This document shows, in pieces, positions 21,530 to 30,374 of a DNA stretch of 64,000 nucleotides. Each line of letters opens with the position of its first letter. Position 1 is the stretch's first letter. Source of the DNA: Sphingomonas sp. HITSZ_GF (GTDB lineage: Bacteria > Pseudomonadota > Alphaproteobacteria > Sphingomonadales > Sphingomonadaceae); contig NZ_JARQXA010000001.1 of NCBI RefSeq assembly GCF_029543155.1, positions 992,001-1,056,000 on the forward strand. Direction: 5' to 3'. The translations under genes and the position numbers were made by a program. The notes under the pieces are model-generated. The model did no database searches and was not told the origin of the DNA. It worked only from the letters and a program-made list of their open reading frames with translations.

Positions 21530-22780
21530 TCACCCCATCGGCGCGTCGATCGACTTGGGCGGCTCGCTGAACCATTTCGGCCCGCTCTCGGTCATGTGGA
21601 AACAGTCCTCGAGCCGTACGCCGAAGCTGCCGGGGATGTAGATGCCCGGCTCGTTCGAGAAGCACATGCCCGGCGCCAGCTTGGTCGCCTCGCCGCGCAC
21701 CAGATTGACCGGCTCGTGGCCGTCGAGACCGATGCCGTGCCCGGTGCGGTGCGACAGGCCGGGCAGCTTGTAGTCCGGCCCCCAGCCGACCGAGGCGTAG
21801 TAGCGGCGCACCGCATCGTCGACGCTGCCCGCAGTCGCGCCGAGCTTCGCCGCAGCAAAGGCGGTCTGCTGCCCCTGCGCCACCTGGTCCCACACCTTGC
21901 GCTGCTCAGGTGTCGCGCCGCCATGCACCCAGGTGCGCGACACGTCGCTCTGATAGCCCTGCACGTTGCAGCCGCAGTCCATCAGCACGATACGGCCATC
22001 GGCAACCGGCGCCGGCACCTTGGTGCCGTGCGGATAGGCCGCGCCCTCGCCCACCAGCACCAGGCTGAACTCGGGCACGCCGCCCAGCTTCCTGGTGGCG
22101 GCATCCATCAGCGCGGCGACGTCGCGCTGGCTCATCCCCTTCTCGACGCGCGGATAGACGAAGCGATAGGCGGCGATCGTCACGTCGGTGGCAAGCTGCA
22201 TCAGCGCGATCTCGGCCGGTGTCTTGATCATCCGGCAGCCGCGCACGACGGGGTTGGCGGAAACCACCTTGAGCCCGGCCTTCTGCAAGCCATCGACTGC
22301 GAAATAGCGCACCGTCTCCTCGATGCCGACGGGCAGGTGCGCAAGCTTGCGGTCCTTGAGGAAGCCAGCGACGGTCTTGAGCGGGTTCTCGTCCTCGTTC
22401 CAGACCCGCACCTCGGCCGGGATCGCCAGCCCTTCGCGGGTGCGTGCTTCCTCGAAGAAGGGGGTGACGATGCAGGCCTCGCCCTCGGCGGGCAGCACCA
22501 CGGCGGTCAGCCGCTCGCTGCGGCCCCAGCGCAGCCCGGTGAAGTAGATCAGCGACGATCCGCCCTCGATCAGCACCGCACCGATGCCGTTGGCCCGCAT
22601 CAGCTTCTGCGCCCGGGCGAGCCGGGCGGCGCGCTCGGCATTGTCGATCGGCACCGCGCCCCTGGTCATGTCCTGCAGCGCCGACAGGTCCGGCTCGGCG
22701 GCGCGCAGCGCGCCGGGCAGCGCGAGCAGCGGCGCGGCCGCGGCGGCAGCGCGGACAAGGGTTCGGCGGTCAAGGCGCAT
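21530..22780 (-). CDS. Exported M24 family metallopeptidase (Xaa-Pro aminopeptidase-like)
   Basis: 416 residues. The N-terminus has a Tat-like signal (DRRTLVRAAAAAAPLLALPG), so the enzyme is probably exported folded. A creatinase-like N-terminal domain is followed by the pita-bread catalytic domain with the expected metal ligands: LMDCGCN and SDVSRTW aspartates, histidine in HRTGHGIGLDGHE, and glutamates in SNEPGIYI and RLEDCF. The ATG at 22780 is chosen because GGAGG lies seven bases upstream; the ATG at 22786 abuts it. It is divergent from the symporter gene. Likely role: trimming proline-containing peptides. Confidence 0.88.
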   Translation of the reverse strand: MRLDRRTLVRAAAAAAPLLALPGALRAAEPDLSALQDMTRGAVPIDNAERAARLARAQKLMRANGIGAVLIEGGSSLIYFTGLRWGRSERLTAVVLPAEGEACIVTPFFEEARTREGLAIPAEVRVWNEDENPLKTVAGFLKDRKLAHLPVGIEETVRYFAVDGLQKAGLKVVSANPVVRGCRMIKTPAEIALMQLATDVTIAAYRFVYPRVEKGMSQRDVAALMDAATRKLGGVPEFSLVLVGEGAAYPHGTKVPAPVADGRIVLMDCGCNVQGYQSDVSRTWVHGGATPEQRKVWDQVAQGQQTAFAAAKLGATAGSVDDAVRRYYASVGWGPDYKLPGLSHRTGHGIGLDGHEPVNLVRGEATKLAPGMCFSNEPGIYIPGSFGVRLEDCFHMTESGPKWFSEPPKSIDAPMG

Positions 22781-22952
22781 CGTCATCCTCCGGAATCGTG
22801 CCGCATGCGATAAGGTGCCTCCGGGCAGCGCCGCAAGTGCCACGGCATGCCCACCGGGCATGGGGGAGTGCGCATCGGCTGGCCGCGCAGGGCTTGACCC
22901 GGGGCGCGCAATCCCCTTTGCCTGCGCCAAAGGATTTTAGGGGGAGCCTAAA

Positions 22953-24269
22953 TTGGGCAAGCGACTAACCTGGTTCATTCTCGCGGCGCTGCTGCTCGGC
23001 GGCCTGCTCGGCTATGCCCTGAACCTCAGCTATGCCGGCACGCCGGAAGGCGCCGCCACGCTCGATGGCTGGGCCTATTATCTCGACATCCCCACCCAGA
23101 TGTTCCTGCATCTGATCAAGATGATCATCGCCCCGCTGGTGGTCTCCACGCTGGTGGTCGGCATCGCGCACATGGGCGGCGGCGGCGCGATCGGCCGCGT
23201 CGGCCTCAAGGCGTTCCTCTGGTTCGTCTGCGCCAGCCTGGTCTCGCTCACGCTCGGCCTGGTGCTGGTCAACGCGCTCCAGCCCGGCGTCGGCCTCAAC
23301 CTGCCGCTGCCGGCGGTGACCGAGAAGGTCGACGTCACCACGTTCGACGTCGCCAAGTTCTTCATCCACATCATCCCGACCAGCGGGATCGATGCGATGG
23401 CGAGCAACGACATCCTCCAGCTCGTCATCTTCTCGCTGTTCTTCGGCGTCGGCCTCGCCGCCGTCGGCGAGAAGGGCGCGCCGCTCGTCCGCGGGCTCGA
23501 GGCGCTGGTTCAGGTGATGCTCACCGTCACCGGCTATGTGATGCTGTTCGCTCCCGTCGCGGTGTTCTGCGCCGTCGCCAAGGTGCTGGCGACCAAGGGC
23601 ATCGGCGTGGTCGGCGATCTCGCCTTCTTCATGGGCAGCTTCTATCTCGGCCTCGCCGTGCTGTGGGCGGTGCTGCTCGGCGCCTGCTTCCTGATCGTCG
23701 GGCCGCGCACCGGCACGCTGATCCGCTATCTGCGCGATCCGATCCTGCTCGGCTTCTCCACCGCCTCGTCCGAAGCCGCCTATCCGCGCACGCTCGACGC
23801 GCTCGACCGCTTCGGCGTGCCGCCGCGCATCGCCAGCTTCGTGCTGCCGCTCGGCTATTCGTTCAATCTCGACGGCTCGATGATGTACATGACGTTCGCG
23901 TCGATCTTCATCGCCCAGGCCTATGGCATCCATCTCGACTGGATGACGATGATCCAGATGCTGCTGATCCTGATGGTCACCAGCAAGGGCATCGCCGGCG
24001 TGCCGCGCGCCAGCCTGGTGGTGATCACCGGCACGCTCAGCCATTTCAACATCCCCGAGGCCGGCGTGCTGCTGATCCTCGCGGTCGACCATTTCCTCGA
24101 CATGGGCCGCACGGCGACCAACGTGATCGGCAATGCGGTGGCCAGCACCGTGGTGGCGCGCTGGGAAGGCAAGCTCGACGCGCCGCAGCCCGTCGAACCC
24201 GTGGTCGCCGCGCCAACGGGGCCCGTGACCGACGCAGACAGTTTCGAGGATTATGGCAACAAGTCCTGA
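22953..24269 (+). CDS. Dicarboxylate/amino acid:cation symporter (DAACS family)
   Basis: 438-residue transporter of the DctA/GltP fold with eight membrane helices and two re-entrant loops. Family signatures include [17 protein letters not shown] (HP1 serine-rich loop) and [22 protein letters not shown]. Near the C-terminus is [16 protein letters not shown], which holds the conserved aspartate and asparagine for substrate and cation. The start is a TTG, supported by GGGGGAG seven bases upstream. Substrate could be C4-dicarboxylate, glutamate or aspartate. It overlaps trhO by 17 bases. Confidence 0.9.
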   Translation: MGKRLTWFILAALLLGGLLGYALNLSYAGTPEGAATLDGWAYYLDIPTQMFLHLIKMIIAPLVVSTLVVGIAHMGGGGAIGRVGLKAFLWFVCASLVSLTLGLVLVNALQPGVGLNLPLPAVTEKVDVTTFDVAKFFIHIIPTSGIDAMASNDILQLVIFSLFFGVGLAAVGEKGAPLVRGLEALVQVMLTVTGYVMLFAPVAVFCAVAKVLATKGIGVVGDLAFFMGSFYLGLAVLWAVLLGACFLIVGPRTGTLIRYLRDPILLGFSTASSEAAYPRTLDALDRFGVPPRIASFVLPLGYSFNLDGSMMYMTFASIFIAQAYGIHLDWMTMIQMLLILMVTSKGIAGVPRASLVVITGTLSHFNIPEAGVLLILAVDHFLDMGRTATNVIGNAVASTVVARWEGKLDAPQPVEPVVAAPTGPVTDADSFEDYGNKS

Positions 24270-25113
24270 TCCCGAAACCGCGGCCGGGCCGGCGCTGCCG
24301 GTCCGCGTCGCAGCGCTCTACCAGTTCACGCGTTTCGCCGATGTCGAGAGCCTGAAGGCGCCGCTCGCCGCGCTGTGCTGCTCGCTGGGCGTCAAGGGCA
24401 CGCTGCTGCTCGCCCGCGAAGGCGTGAACGGCACGATCGCGGGCAGCGATGCAGCGATCGACACAGTGCTCGCCCATCTGCGCGCGCTGCCTGGCTGCGC
24501 CGATCTCGACGTCAAGGAATCGCGCGCCGCCGGGCTGCCCTTCGACCGGATGAAGGTTCGCCTCAAGCGCGAGATCGTCACCATGGGCGAGCCCGACATC
24601 GATCCGCTCGATACCGGCCATTATGTCGCGCCGCAGGACTGGAACGCGCTGATCGACGCGCCCGACACGATCGTGATCGACACGCGCAACGCCTATGAAG
24701 TCGCGCTCGGCACCTTCGCCGGGGCGATCGATCCGGAGACCCGCAGCTTCCGCGAGTTCCCCGAATGGTTCCGCAAGTTCCGCGCCGAGCGGGAAGCGGA
24801 AGGGCCGATGCCGCGCGTCGCGATGTTCTGCACCGGCGGCATTCGCTGCGAGAAGTCCACCGCCTTCCTGAAGGCCGAGGGGATCGACCAGGTCTATCAC
24901 CTCAAGGGTGGCATCCTCGCCTATCTTGAGCAGGTTCCGCCCGAGCAGAGCCGCTGGCAGGGCGAATGCTTCGTGTTCGACCAGCGCGTCACTGTCGATC
25001 ACGCGCTCCAGGCCGGAAACCGGGCGCTGTGCAAGCGCTGCCAGGGCCTGATCGCGAGCGAGGACGCGCCCTGCCCCGCCTGTGACGACCTCGCCTTTCG
25101 CGATCACGCATAG
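24253..25113 (+). CDS. trhO: tRNA U34 hydroxylation protein, rhodanese family
   Basis: 286 residues, matching TrhO/YceA proteins that make 5-hydroxyuridine at tRNA position 34 with oxygen. The N-terminal part carries [18 protein letters not shown], and the rhodanese domain follows with the active cysteine in [13 protein letters not shown]-terminal cysteine cluster (CKRCQGL...CPAC) may bind zinc. It begins inside the end of the symporter gene, so it is coupled to it, though the two jobs seem unrelated. Its last 10 bases overlap the convergent GST gene. Confidence 0.9.
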   Translation: MATSPDPETAAGPALPVRVAALYQFTRFADVESLKAPLAALCCSLGVKGTLLLAREGVNGTIAGSDAAIDTVLAHLRALPGCADLDVKESRAAGLPFDRMKVRLKREIVTMGEPDIDPLDTGHYVAPQDWNALIDAPDTIVIDTRNAYEVALGTFAGAIDPETRSFREFPEWFRKFRAEREAEGPMPRVAMFCTGGIRCEKSTAFLKAEGIDQVYHLKGGILAYLEQVPPEQSRWQGECFVFDQRVTVDHALQAGNRALCKRCQGLIASEDAPCPACDDLAFRDHA

Positions 25114-25730
25114 GCATAGGGTCCGCCGGCGGCGAGCGCGGCCTGATAGGCCGGGCGGGCATGGATCTTCTCGAGCCAGGCGGCGATGTGCGGCCGCCCC
25201 TGCGTCGCATCGGCCCGCGCGACCGCGGCTTCGAGCGGGAAGCTCATCATCACATCGGCCGCAGTGAACGCGTCGCCGGCGAACCAGGGCCGCGACGCCA
25301 GCTCGGCCTCGACATAGTCGAGATGGACATCGACCATCGGCTGGAACTTCTTCTGCGCCACCTTGCCGAACAACGGCACGCGGCTGAGCACCAGCTTGGT
25401 GAACAACGGCGGCATCAGCGAGCCTTCCGCATAATGGAGGAAGTGGCGCCAGCGCAGCGCATCCTCACAGTGGCCCGGCACACCGAGCTTCCCGTCGCCC
25501 AGCCCGACCAGATATTCGACGATCGCCCCGGTCTCGGCAATGACGTTGCCGCCATGCTCGATCACCGGCGACTTGCCGAGCGGATGGACGCGCTTCAGCT
25601 CGGGCGGGGCGAGCATCGTCGCCTTGTTGCGCTGGTAGCGCTTGACCTCATAGGGCAGCCCCAGCTCCTCGAGCAGCCAGAGCACGCGCTGCGAGCGGGA
25701 ATTTTCGAGATGATGGACGATGACGGTCAT
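25104..25730 (-). CDS. Glutathione S-transferase
   Basis: 208 residues: thioredoxin-like N-terminal domain starting [20 protein letters not shown] with the glutathione-contact segment [10 protein letters not shown] and [10 protein letters not shown], then an all-helical C-terminal domain. The serine in NSRSQR suits the catalytic position of beta/theta-like classes. Substrate unknown. It is the third gene of the RNB-DUF1801-GST operon, with an ATGA overlap to DUF1801. Confidence 0.9.
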   Translation of the reverse strand: MTVIVHHLENSRSQRVLWLLEELGLPYEVKRYQRNKATMLAPPELKRVHPLGKSPVIEHGGNVIAETGAIVEYLVGLGDGKLGVPGHCEDALRWRHFLHYAEGSLMPPLFTKLVLSRVPLFGKVAQKKFQPMVDVHLDYVEAELASRPWFAGDAFTAADVMMSFPLEAAVARADATQGRPHIAAWLEKIHARPAYQAALAAGGPYAYA

Positions 25731-26215
25731 GCGGCCTCTCCGGCTGGACGGCGCGGACGTTGCCGGGCCGAGATCGACTTGACGATGGTCCGCCCGCCTT
25801 CGGGCGGCAAGGGGCGTTTCGCGCGATCGAGCGCCGCCTCGATCAGCGCAATCACGGCGGGCGCCTCGAGCAGCGCCACCTCCTTCAGGCAGACGTAGCG
25901 GCCGACCTTGCCCTCCCCCCGAAGCAGTCCCTCGGGGTCGGGCAGGCCGACACCGGGCAGGAAATAGAGCAGTATGTTGCGCGGATAGATGGCGAGGCTG
26001 AATACCGCCTCGGAAGTCTTGGCGCCGGGGCCATAGGCAATCGCGAGCGCGTTGTAATTGTCATAGACCAGCTCGGTCGCGCCGGGCAGCCGTGCCCGCA
26101 GCACCGCCCGGGCAGCGCGGACGCGCTCGGCGATCTCGGGGGTGAAAAGCGCGATGAAGCCCTCCACCTGTTCCCGGGTCGCTTCGACATCGTCCGGATC
26201 GGCAGGGACGGTCAT
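25727..26215 (-). CDS. DUF1801 (YdhG-like) protein
   Basis: 162-residue protein of the DUF1801 fold. Seen features are ELVYDNYNALAIAYGPG, FSLAIYPRNILLYFLPG and a C-terminal helix LIEAALDRAKRP. Members are small cytosolic proteins, some called iron chaperone-like from frataxin-fold resemblance; no function is established. The ATG at 26215 overlaps the stop of the ribonuclease gene (ATGA) and its own stop overlaps the GST start the same way, so all three should be co-translated. Confidence 0.82.
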   Translation of the reverse strand: MTVPADPDDVEATREQVEGFIALFTPEIAERVRAARAVLRARLPGATELVYDNYNALAIAYGPGAKTSEAVFSLAIYPRNILLYFLPGVGLPDPEGLLRGEGKVGRYVCLKEVALLEAPAVIALIEAALDRAKRPLPPEGGRTIVKSISARQRPRRPAGEAA

Positions 26216-27606
26216 GCGGCGGCCTCCACTGCCTCGAACCGGATCGCGCGCTTCGCCGGATCCGCATCGACCAGCCTGACGCTGAGCGCGCTGCCCGGTG
26301 CAGCGCCGGGCGCGTCGATCCGGGTGACCACCGGCAGATCGGCGAGCTGCATCCGGGCGCCGCGCACATCGACATCGGTGACCACCGCCGGGAAGGTCTC
26401 GCCTTCGCGCCCGTCGAGCATCACCGCTCCGGCCAGGTCGATCACCGCGCGATCGATCTGCCCGCCCATTGCGTCGGCGCGGCCCATCACTTTGGGCAGG
26501 CGCTCGAACGCCTGAGCGACCGCGTCCGGCACCGGCTGCCCGGCCATGATCGCGAGCGCGGCACGGACGACATAGCGATCGGCGAGGCGGCGAAGCGGCG
26601 CTGTGGCATGGACATAGGGGGCGGCGACCGCGGCATGCCAGGGCGGCGCGTCGGCGCGCCACGGCGCATAGCTGGCGCCCTGCCCCGCGCGGCGGATCGC
26701 CAGCATCAGCGCCGCCTGGTGTGGATCGGCCGCATCGAGGTGCATGCGGAACGCCGCGAGCGGCTGCGCCTTGGGCCAGTCGATGCCGAGCGCGCGCGCG
26801 GTATTGCGCAACCGGTGGACCGCCGCCGCATCGGGCTCGGCCATCACCCGGAACAGGCCGGCATGATGCGCGCGCAGCAGCTCGGCGACGGCAAGATTGG
26901 CAGCGAGCGAAAGCGCGGCGTTGCGATCCTCCGAAGGATGACGGGCGCGAAAGGCGAGCGTGTAGCCGCCATCGGCGTCGTGGACGACTTCCTGCTCGGG
27001 CGGGTCGACGCGGGCGGCGCCGCGCCGGTCCTCGGCAGCGGCAATGCGGCGGGAAAGCTCGGCGAAGTCGGCCGGCAGTTCCGTATCGGTCACCGTCTCA
27101 TAGGCGAGCTTGGCGCGGCTGCGGACGAGCGCGCGCTCGGCATGTTCGAGCCGAACCGCGCCATCGGGGGCGACCCGCACGGTGAACAGCGCAGCCGGGC
27201 GCGGGCCATCGGGCAGCAGGCTCGCCGCACCTTCGCTCAGCACCGGCGGGTAGAGCCGCGCCTTGCCGTCGGGCAGGTACAGCGTCGCGCCACGCCGCCA
27301 CGCCTCGACATCCAGCGCATCGCCATCCTCGACGAACCAGGCGACATCGGCGATCGCATAGTGGAGCAGCAGATCGCCGCCGCTCCGCTCGATGGCGAAG
27401 GCCTGGTCGAGATCAGTGGCGCTGGCCGGATCGAGCGTGACCATCGGCAGCGCCGTGCGATCGACATGCTCGGTTGGCGCGCGCCGCGCCGCGACCTCGG
27501 CGGCGGCGCAGACTTCGGGCGGGAAGGCCTCGGGGACATGATATTGGGCGCGGATGGCGGCGAGGCCGCCAGCAAGCACGCGATCGGGATCGAGAACCGC
27601 CTTCAT
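26212..27606 (-). CDS. RNB domain ribonuclease (RNase II family)
   Basis: 464 residues, much shorter than RNase II or RNase R. The RNB catalytic core is present: DPASATDLDQAFAIE, HYAIADVAWFVEDGDALD, and YVHATAPLRRLADRYV, which is the YTHFTSPIRRYAD-type motif. No cold-shock domains precede it; the last 60 residues may be a reduced S1-like barrel. In the acidic cluster (D-x5-D-x-D-D in RNase II) the fourth position is glutamine. This DLDQ form occurs in a known short subfamily, as far as I recall. Likely a 3'-5' exoribonuclease on RNA ends. Confidence 0.82.
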   Translation of the reverse strand: MKAVLDPDRVLAGGLAAIRAQYHVPEAFPPEVCAAAEVAARRAPTEHVDRTALPMVTLDPASATDLDQAFAIERSGGDLLLHYAIADVAWFVEDGDALDVEAWRRGATLYLPDGKARLYPPVLSEGAASLLPDGPRPAALFTVRVAPDGAVRLEHAERALVRSRAKLAYETVTDTELPADFAELSRRIAAAEDRRGAARVDPPEQEVVHDADGGYTLAFRARHPSEDRNAALSLAANLAVAELLRAHHAGLFRVMAEPDAAAVHRLRNTARALGIDWPKAQPLAAFRMHLDAADPHQAALMLAIRRAGQGASYAPWRADAPPWHAAVAAPYVHATAPLRRLADRYVVRAALAIMAGQPVPDAVAQAFERLPKVMGRADAMGGQIDRAVIDLAGAVMLDGREGETFPAVVTDVDVRGARMQLADLPVVTRIDAPGAAPGSALSVRLVDADPAKRAIRFEAVEAAA

Positions 27607-27763
27607 CCCGCCAGTCTAGCGTCCCCGGCGGCGCTGCAAAGTACACGAAGTACACGCCCGGACGCGTACCGCCGCGAAGGACAACCGGCCGGGCTCGCGG
27701 CTCGGCCAACCCTCGGGAAAGTCACAAAAGTCGCGACGCCCAGGCGAAGCGCCCCGGACGCGA

Positions 27764-27795
27764 AAGACCCGGCGCGGGGCAACGCGCCGGGTCTT
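27764..27795 (-). terminator. Terminator hairpin after recA
   Basis: Perfect 13-base stem AAGACCCGGCGCG/CGCGCCGGGTCTT with a six-base loop, 65 bases downstream of the recA stop. T residues are few after it. It lies in the 253-base gap between recA and the RNB gene, which holds nothing else I can support. Confidence 0.65.
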
Positions 27796-27859
27796 CCAAT
27801 GGGTCTCAGCCCGTGACCACCGCCTCGCGCGTCGCACGCGGGCGCAGCCTGTAAAGTCA

Positions 27860-28939
27860 TTATAGGTCGTCGTCGCCGTCATCGGCGTCGGGACCCGTCA
27901 TAAGTCCCTCGGCGACCTTTTCGGTCCGCGCGCGGATCGCCGATTCGAGGCGGTCGCGCAGCTCCGGATTCTCCTTGAGGAAAGTCTTGGCATTCTCGCG
28001 GCCCTGGCCGATGCGGACGCTGTCGTACGAGAACCAGGCGCCCGACTTCTCGACCAGCCCGGCCTTGACGCCGAGATCGAGGATCTCGCCGATCTTCGAG
28101 ATGCCCTCGCCGTACATGATGTCGAACTCGACCTGCTTGAACGGCGGCGCCACCTTGTTCTTGACCACCTTCACGCGGGTGGAATTGCCGATGATGTCCT
28201 CGCGGTCCTTGATCTGACCGGTGCGGCGGATGTCGAGGCGGACCGAGGCGTAGAACTTCAGCGCGTTGCCGCCCGTCGTCGTCTCCGGATTGCCGTACAT
28301 CACGCCGATCTTCATGCGCAGCTGGTTGATGAAGATCACCATGCAGCGCGAGCGGCTGATCGAGCCGGTGAGCTTGCGCAGCGACTGCGACATCAGGCGG
28401 GCCTGGAGGCCGACATGGCTGTCGCCCATCTCGCCCTCGATTTCGGCGCGCGGCACCAGCGCGGCGACCGAATCGACCACCAGCACGTCGATCGCGTTCG
28501 AGCGGACCAGCGTATCAGTGATCTCGAGCGCCTGCTCGCCGGTATCGGGCTGCGAGACGATCAGCTCGTCGATGTTGACGCCCAGCTTCTTGGCATAGAC
28601 CGGATCGAGCGCATGCTCGGCATCGACGAACGCAGCGACGCCGCCATTCTTCTGTGCCTCGGCGATCACATGGAGCGCCAGCGTGGTCTTGCCCGAGCTT
28701 TCCGGACCATAGACTTCGATCACGCGGCCGCGCGGCAGGCCGCCGACGCCGAGCGCGATGTCGAGCCCGAGCGAGCCGGTCGAGATCGCCTCGACCTGCA
28801 TCGTCTCCTTCGAGCCGAGCTTCATCGCCGAGCCCTTGCCGAATGCGCGGTCGATCTGCGCGAGTGCGGCGTCGAGCGCCTTCTGCTTGTCCGAAGAAAT
28901 CGCCATGTTGCCGTCAATCACCTTGAGCGAAGCTGCCAT
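27860..28939 (-). CDS. recA: Recombinase RecA
   Basis: 359 residues, complete. RecA forms filaments on single-stranded DNA, drives strand exchange and triggers LexA self-cleavage. Walker A GPESSGKT is at 78-85, the filament segment [13 protein letters not shown] and the L1/L2 loop regions ([35 protein letters not shown]) are intact, and the C-terminal tail is acidic (DADDGDDDL). A GGGGA ribosome-binding site precedes the ATG; an internal ATG at residue 12 is possible. Two LexA boxes lie upstream, so it should be SOS-induced. Confidence 0.98.
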   Translation of the reverse strand: MAASLKVIDGNMAISSDKQKALDAALAQIDRAFGKGSAMKLGSKETMQVEAISTGSLGLDIALGVGGLPRGRVIEVYGPESSGKTTLALHVIAEAQKNGGVAAFVDAEHALDPVYAKKLGVNIDELIVSQPDTGEQALEITDTLVRSNAIDVLVVDSVAALVPRAEIEGEMGDSHVGLQARLMSQSLRKLTGSISRSRCMVIFINQLRMKIGVMYGNPETTTGGNALKFYASVRLDIRRTGQIKDREDIIGNSTRVKVVKNKVAPPFKQVEFDIMYGEGISKIGEILDLGVKAGLVEKSGAWFSYDSVRIGQGRENAKTFLKENPELRDRLESAIRARTEKVAEGLMTGPDADDGDDDL

Positions 28940-29018
28940 TGGAAGTCCCCGTCGCTAGAAGGTTTAGCACGCTGCATCAACCTGTGTTGGAAAGCCGTGT
29001 ATCGCGTTTGTTCTCGCG

Positions 29019-29058
29019 GAACAAGAGCGGAACGAAAATTTTTGTTCCATAATCGTTC
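29019..29058 (-). promoter_or_regulatory. Two LexA boxes upstream of recA
   Basis: GAAC-N7-GAAC at 29019-29033 and GTTC-N7-GTTC at 29044-29058, both exact and in opposite orientation, 10 bases apart. They lie 80-120 bases before the recA start. A GTTC-N5-GAAC palindrome abuts the first. This fits LexA repression of recA in alphaproteobacteria. Confidence 0.85.
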
Positions 29059-29115
29059 CACCGCGTCCGAAAGGCCGTGATTGCCCTCCCCCGCCCGCGC
29101 CGCTAGCCCCGCCGC

Positions 29116-29832
29116 ATGACCCGCATCGTCGGCCATGTCAGCGCGCTCAATCGCTTCCCGGTCAAGTCGATGGCCGGGGAGCGGCTGCATGTTGCCGAGC
29201 TGGATTGGCAGGGGATCGAGGGCGACCGGCAATATGCGTTCGTCCGCGCCACGAACGGCACGCGCTTCCCCTGGCTCACCGCGCGCGAAGTGCCGGCGAT
29301 GGTGCTGCACCATGCCCGCTTCGACGATCCGGCAAGGCCCAAGACCAGCGCAGTGACGGTGGAGACACCCGACGGCACGATCCTCTCGCTCCACGACGCG
29401 CTGCTGAAGGGGCATCTGGAGGAAGCGGCGCGCGAGCCGGCCGCGCTGATCCAGATGGCGCGCGGCATCTATGATTCGATGCCGGTCTCGATCCAGAGCA
29501 GCACCGGTCATGCAGCGCTCGAGGCGGCGCATGGCGAACCGCTCGACATCGATCGCTTCCGGATCAACGTGATCGTGGACAGCGACATGCCCGCCAGCGA
29601 TTGGCAGGGCCGGCGGCTGGCCTTTGGCGACGAAGCGGACGGCGCGATGGTGCAGTGCGCGGAACCGATCAAGCGCTGCGTGATCGTGACGATCGATCCG
29701 GTGACCGGCGCGAAGGAGCCGCGCGTGCTGCGCACCGTCGCCCGGGATTTCGGTGCCTGCTACGGAATCTATGCGGGACCGGCGCGGCCTGGGATTATCC
29801 GGGTTGGGGATGCTGTGCGGTTGATGGAATAG
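29116..29832 (+). CDS. MOSC domain protein
   Basis: 238 residues: an N-terminal beta-barrel MOSC-N domain (LNRFPVKSMAGERL, then EGDRQYAFVR) and a C-terminal MOSC domain with the conserved cysteine in QCAEPIKRCVIVTIDP. MOSC proteins of this type (YcbX/mARC-like) handle sulfur or molybdenum cofactor chemistry, often N-hydroxylated substrate reduction with a molybdenum centre. No cofactor or redox partner gene is nearby. It is divergent from recA and followed by a repeat doublet. Confidence 0.85.
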   Translation: MTRIVGHVSALNRFPVKSMAGERLHVAELDWQGIEGDRQYAFVRATNGTRFPWLTAREVPAMVLHHARFDDPARPKTSAVTVETPDGTILSLHDALLKGHLEEAAREPAALIQMARGIYDSMPVSIQSSTGHAALEAAHGEPLDIDRFRINVIVDSDMPASDWQGRRLAFGDEADGAMVQCAEPIKRCVIVTIDPVTGAKEPRVLRTVARDFGACYGIYAGPARPGIIRVGDAVRLME

Positions 29833-29860
29833 ACAGCATCGGGTGGCCGGCTTGCCAGCT

Positions 29861-29943
29861 CCCCGGCGAAAACCGGAGCCCAGGACCACAAGTGACCGAT
29901 TCAGCAGAGTGACCCTGGGCCCCGGATTTCGCCGGGGATCAGG
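29861..29943. repeat. REP-like inverted repeat doublet
   Basis: Elements at 29861-29884 (CCCCGGCGAAAACCGGAGCC core) and 29913-29943 (CCCTGGGCCCCGGATTTCGC core) are inverted relative to each other. Both match the elements near 17.5 kb with a few changes. They sit between the convergent MOSC and response-regulator genes. Confidence 0.8.
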
Positions 29944-29972
29944 ATTGGCTGACGGGAAAGGTCAGAGGAAGA

Positions 29973-30344
29973 TCAGTCCGCCGCGACGAGGCTGTCGAGC
30001 ACCTTCTCGACGCTGTCCATCGTGAAGGGCTTGGAGAGCACCGGGCGATCGCGATAGTCTTCGCGGATCATGTCGCCTGCGCCGCCGGTGGCGAGCACGA
30101 AGGGGATGCCGCGCGCGGCAAGTGCGTCGGCGATCGGCCAGCTGGTCTCGCCGCCGCGCAGGTTGACGTCCATGATCGCCGCATCGATGCCGCCGGACTC
30201 GACCAGCGCCAGCGCCGAGGCAACGCTGTCCGCCGTGCCGGCGACGACGCGATCGAGCGCATCGAGAAAGTCTTCGAGCATCATCGCGATGAGCGGCTCG
30301 TCTTCGACGATCAGGATTTTCTGGGGCCCCGGCATATGCGCCAC
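29973..30344 (-). CDS. Single-domain response regulator
   Basis: 123 residues, only a receiver domain. Acidic pocket VEDEP (14-16), phosphoacceptor Asp59 in IMDVNLRGG, and the conserved lysine Lys105 in LSKPFT are present. There is no output domain, so it must act through protein contact or as a phosphate sink. It lies 30 bases downstream of cckA on the same strand, which suggests cotranscription, but it does not look like CpdR or DivK. Start may be Met1 or Met4. Confidence 0.85.
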   Translation of the reverse strand: MAHMPGPQKILIVEDEPLIAMMLEDFLDALDRVVAGTADSVASALALVESGGIDAAIMDVNLRGGETSWPIADALAARGIPFVLATGGAGDMIREDYRDRPVLSKPFTMDSVEKVLDSLVAAD

Positions 30345-30374
30345 ATCGCAGGAAAAAGACGAAACGCCAAGGGT

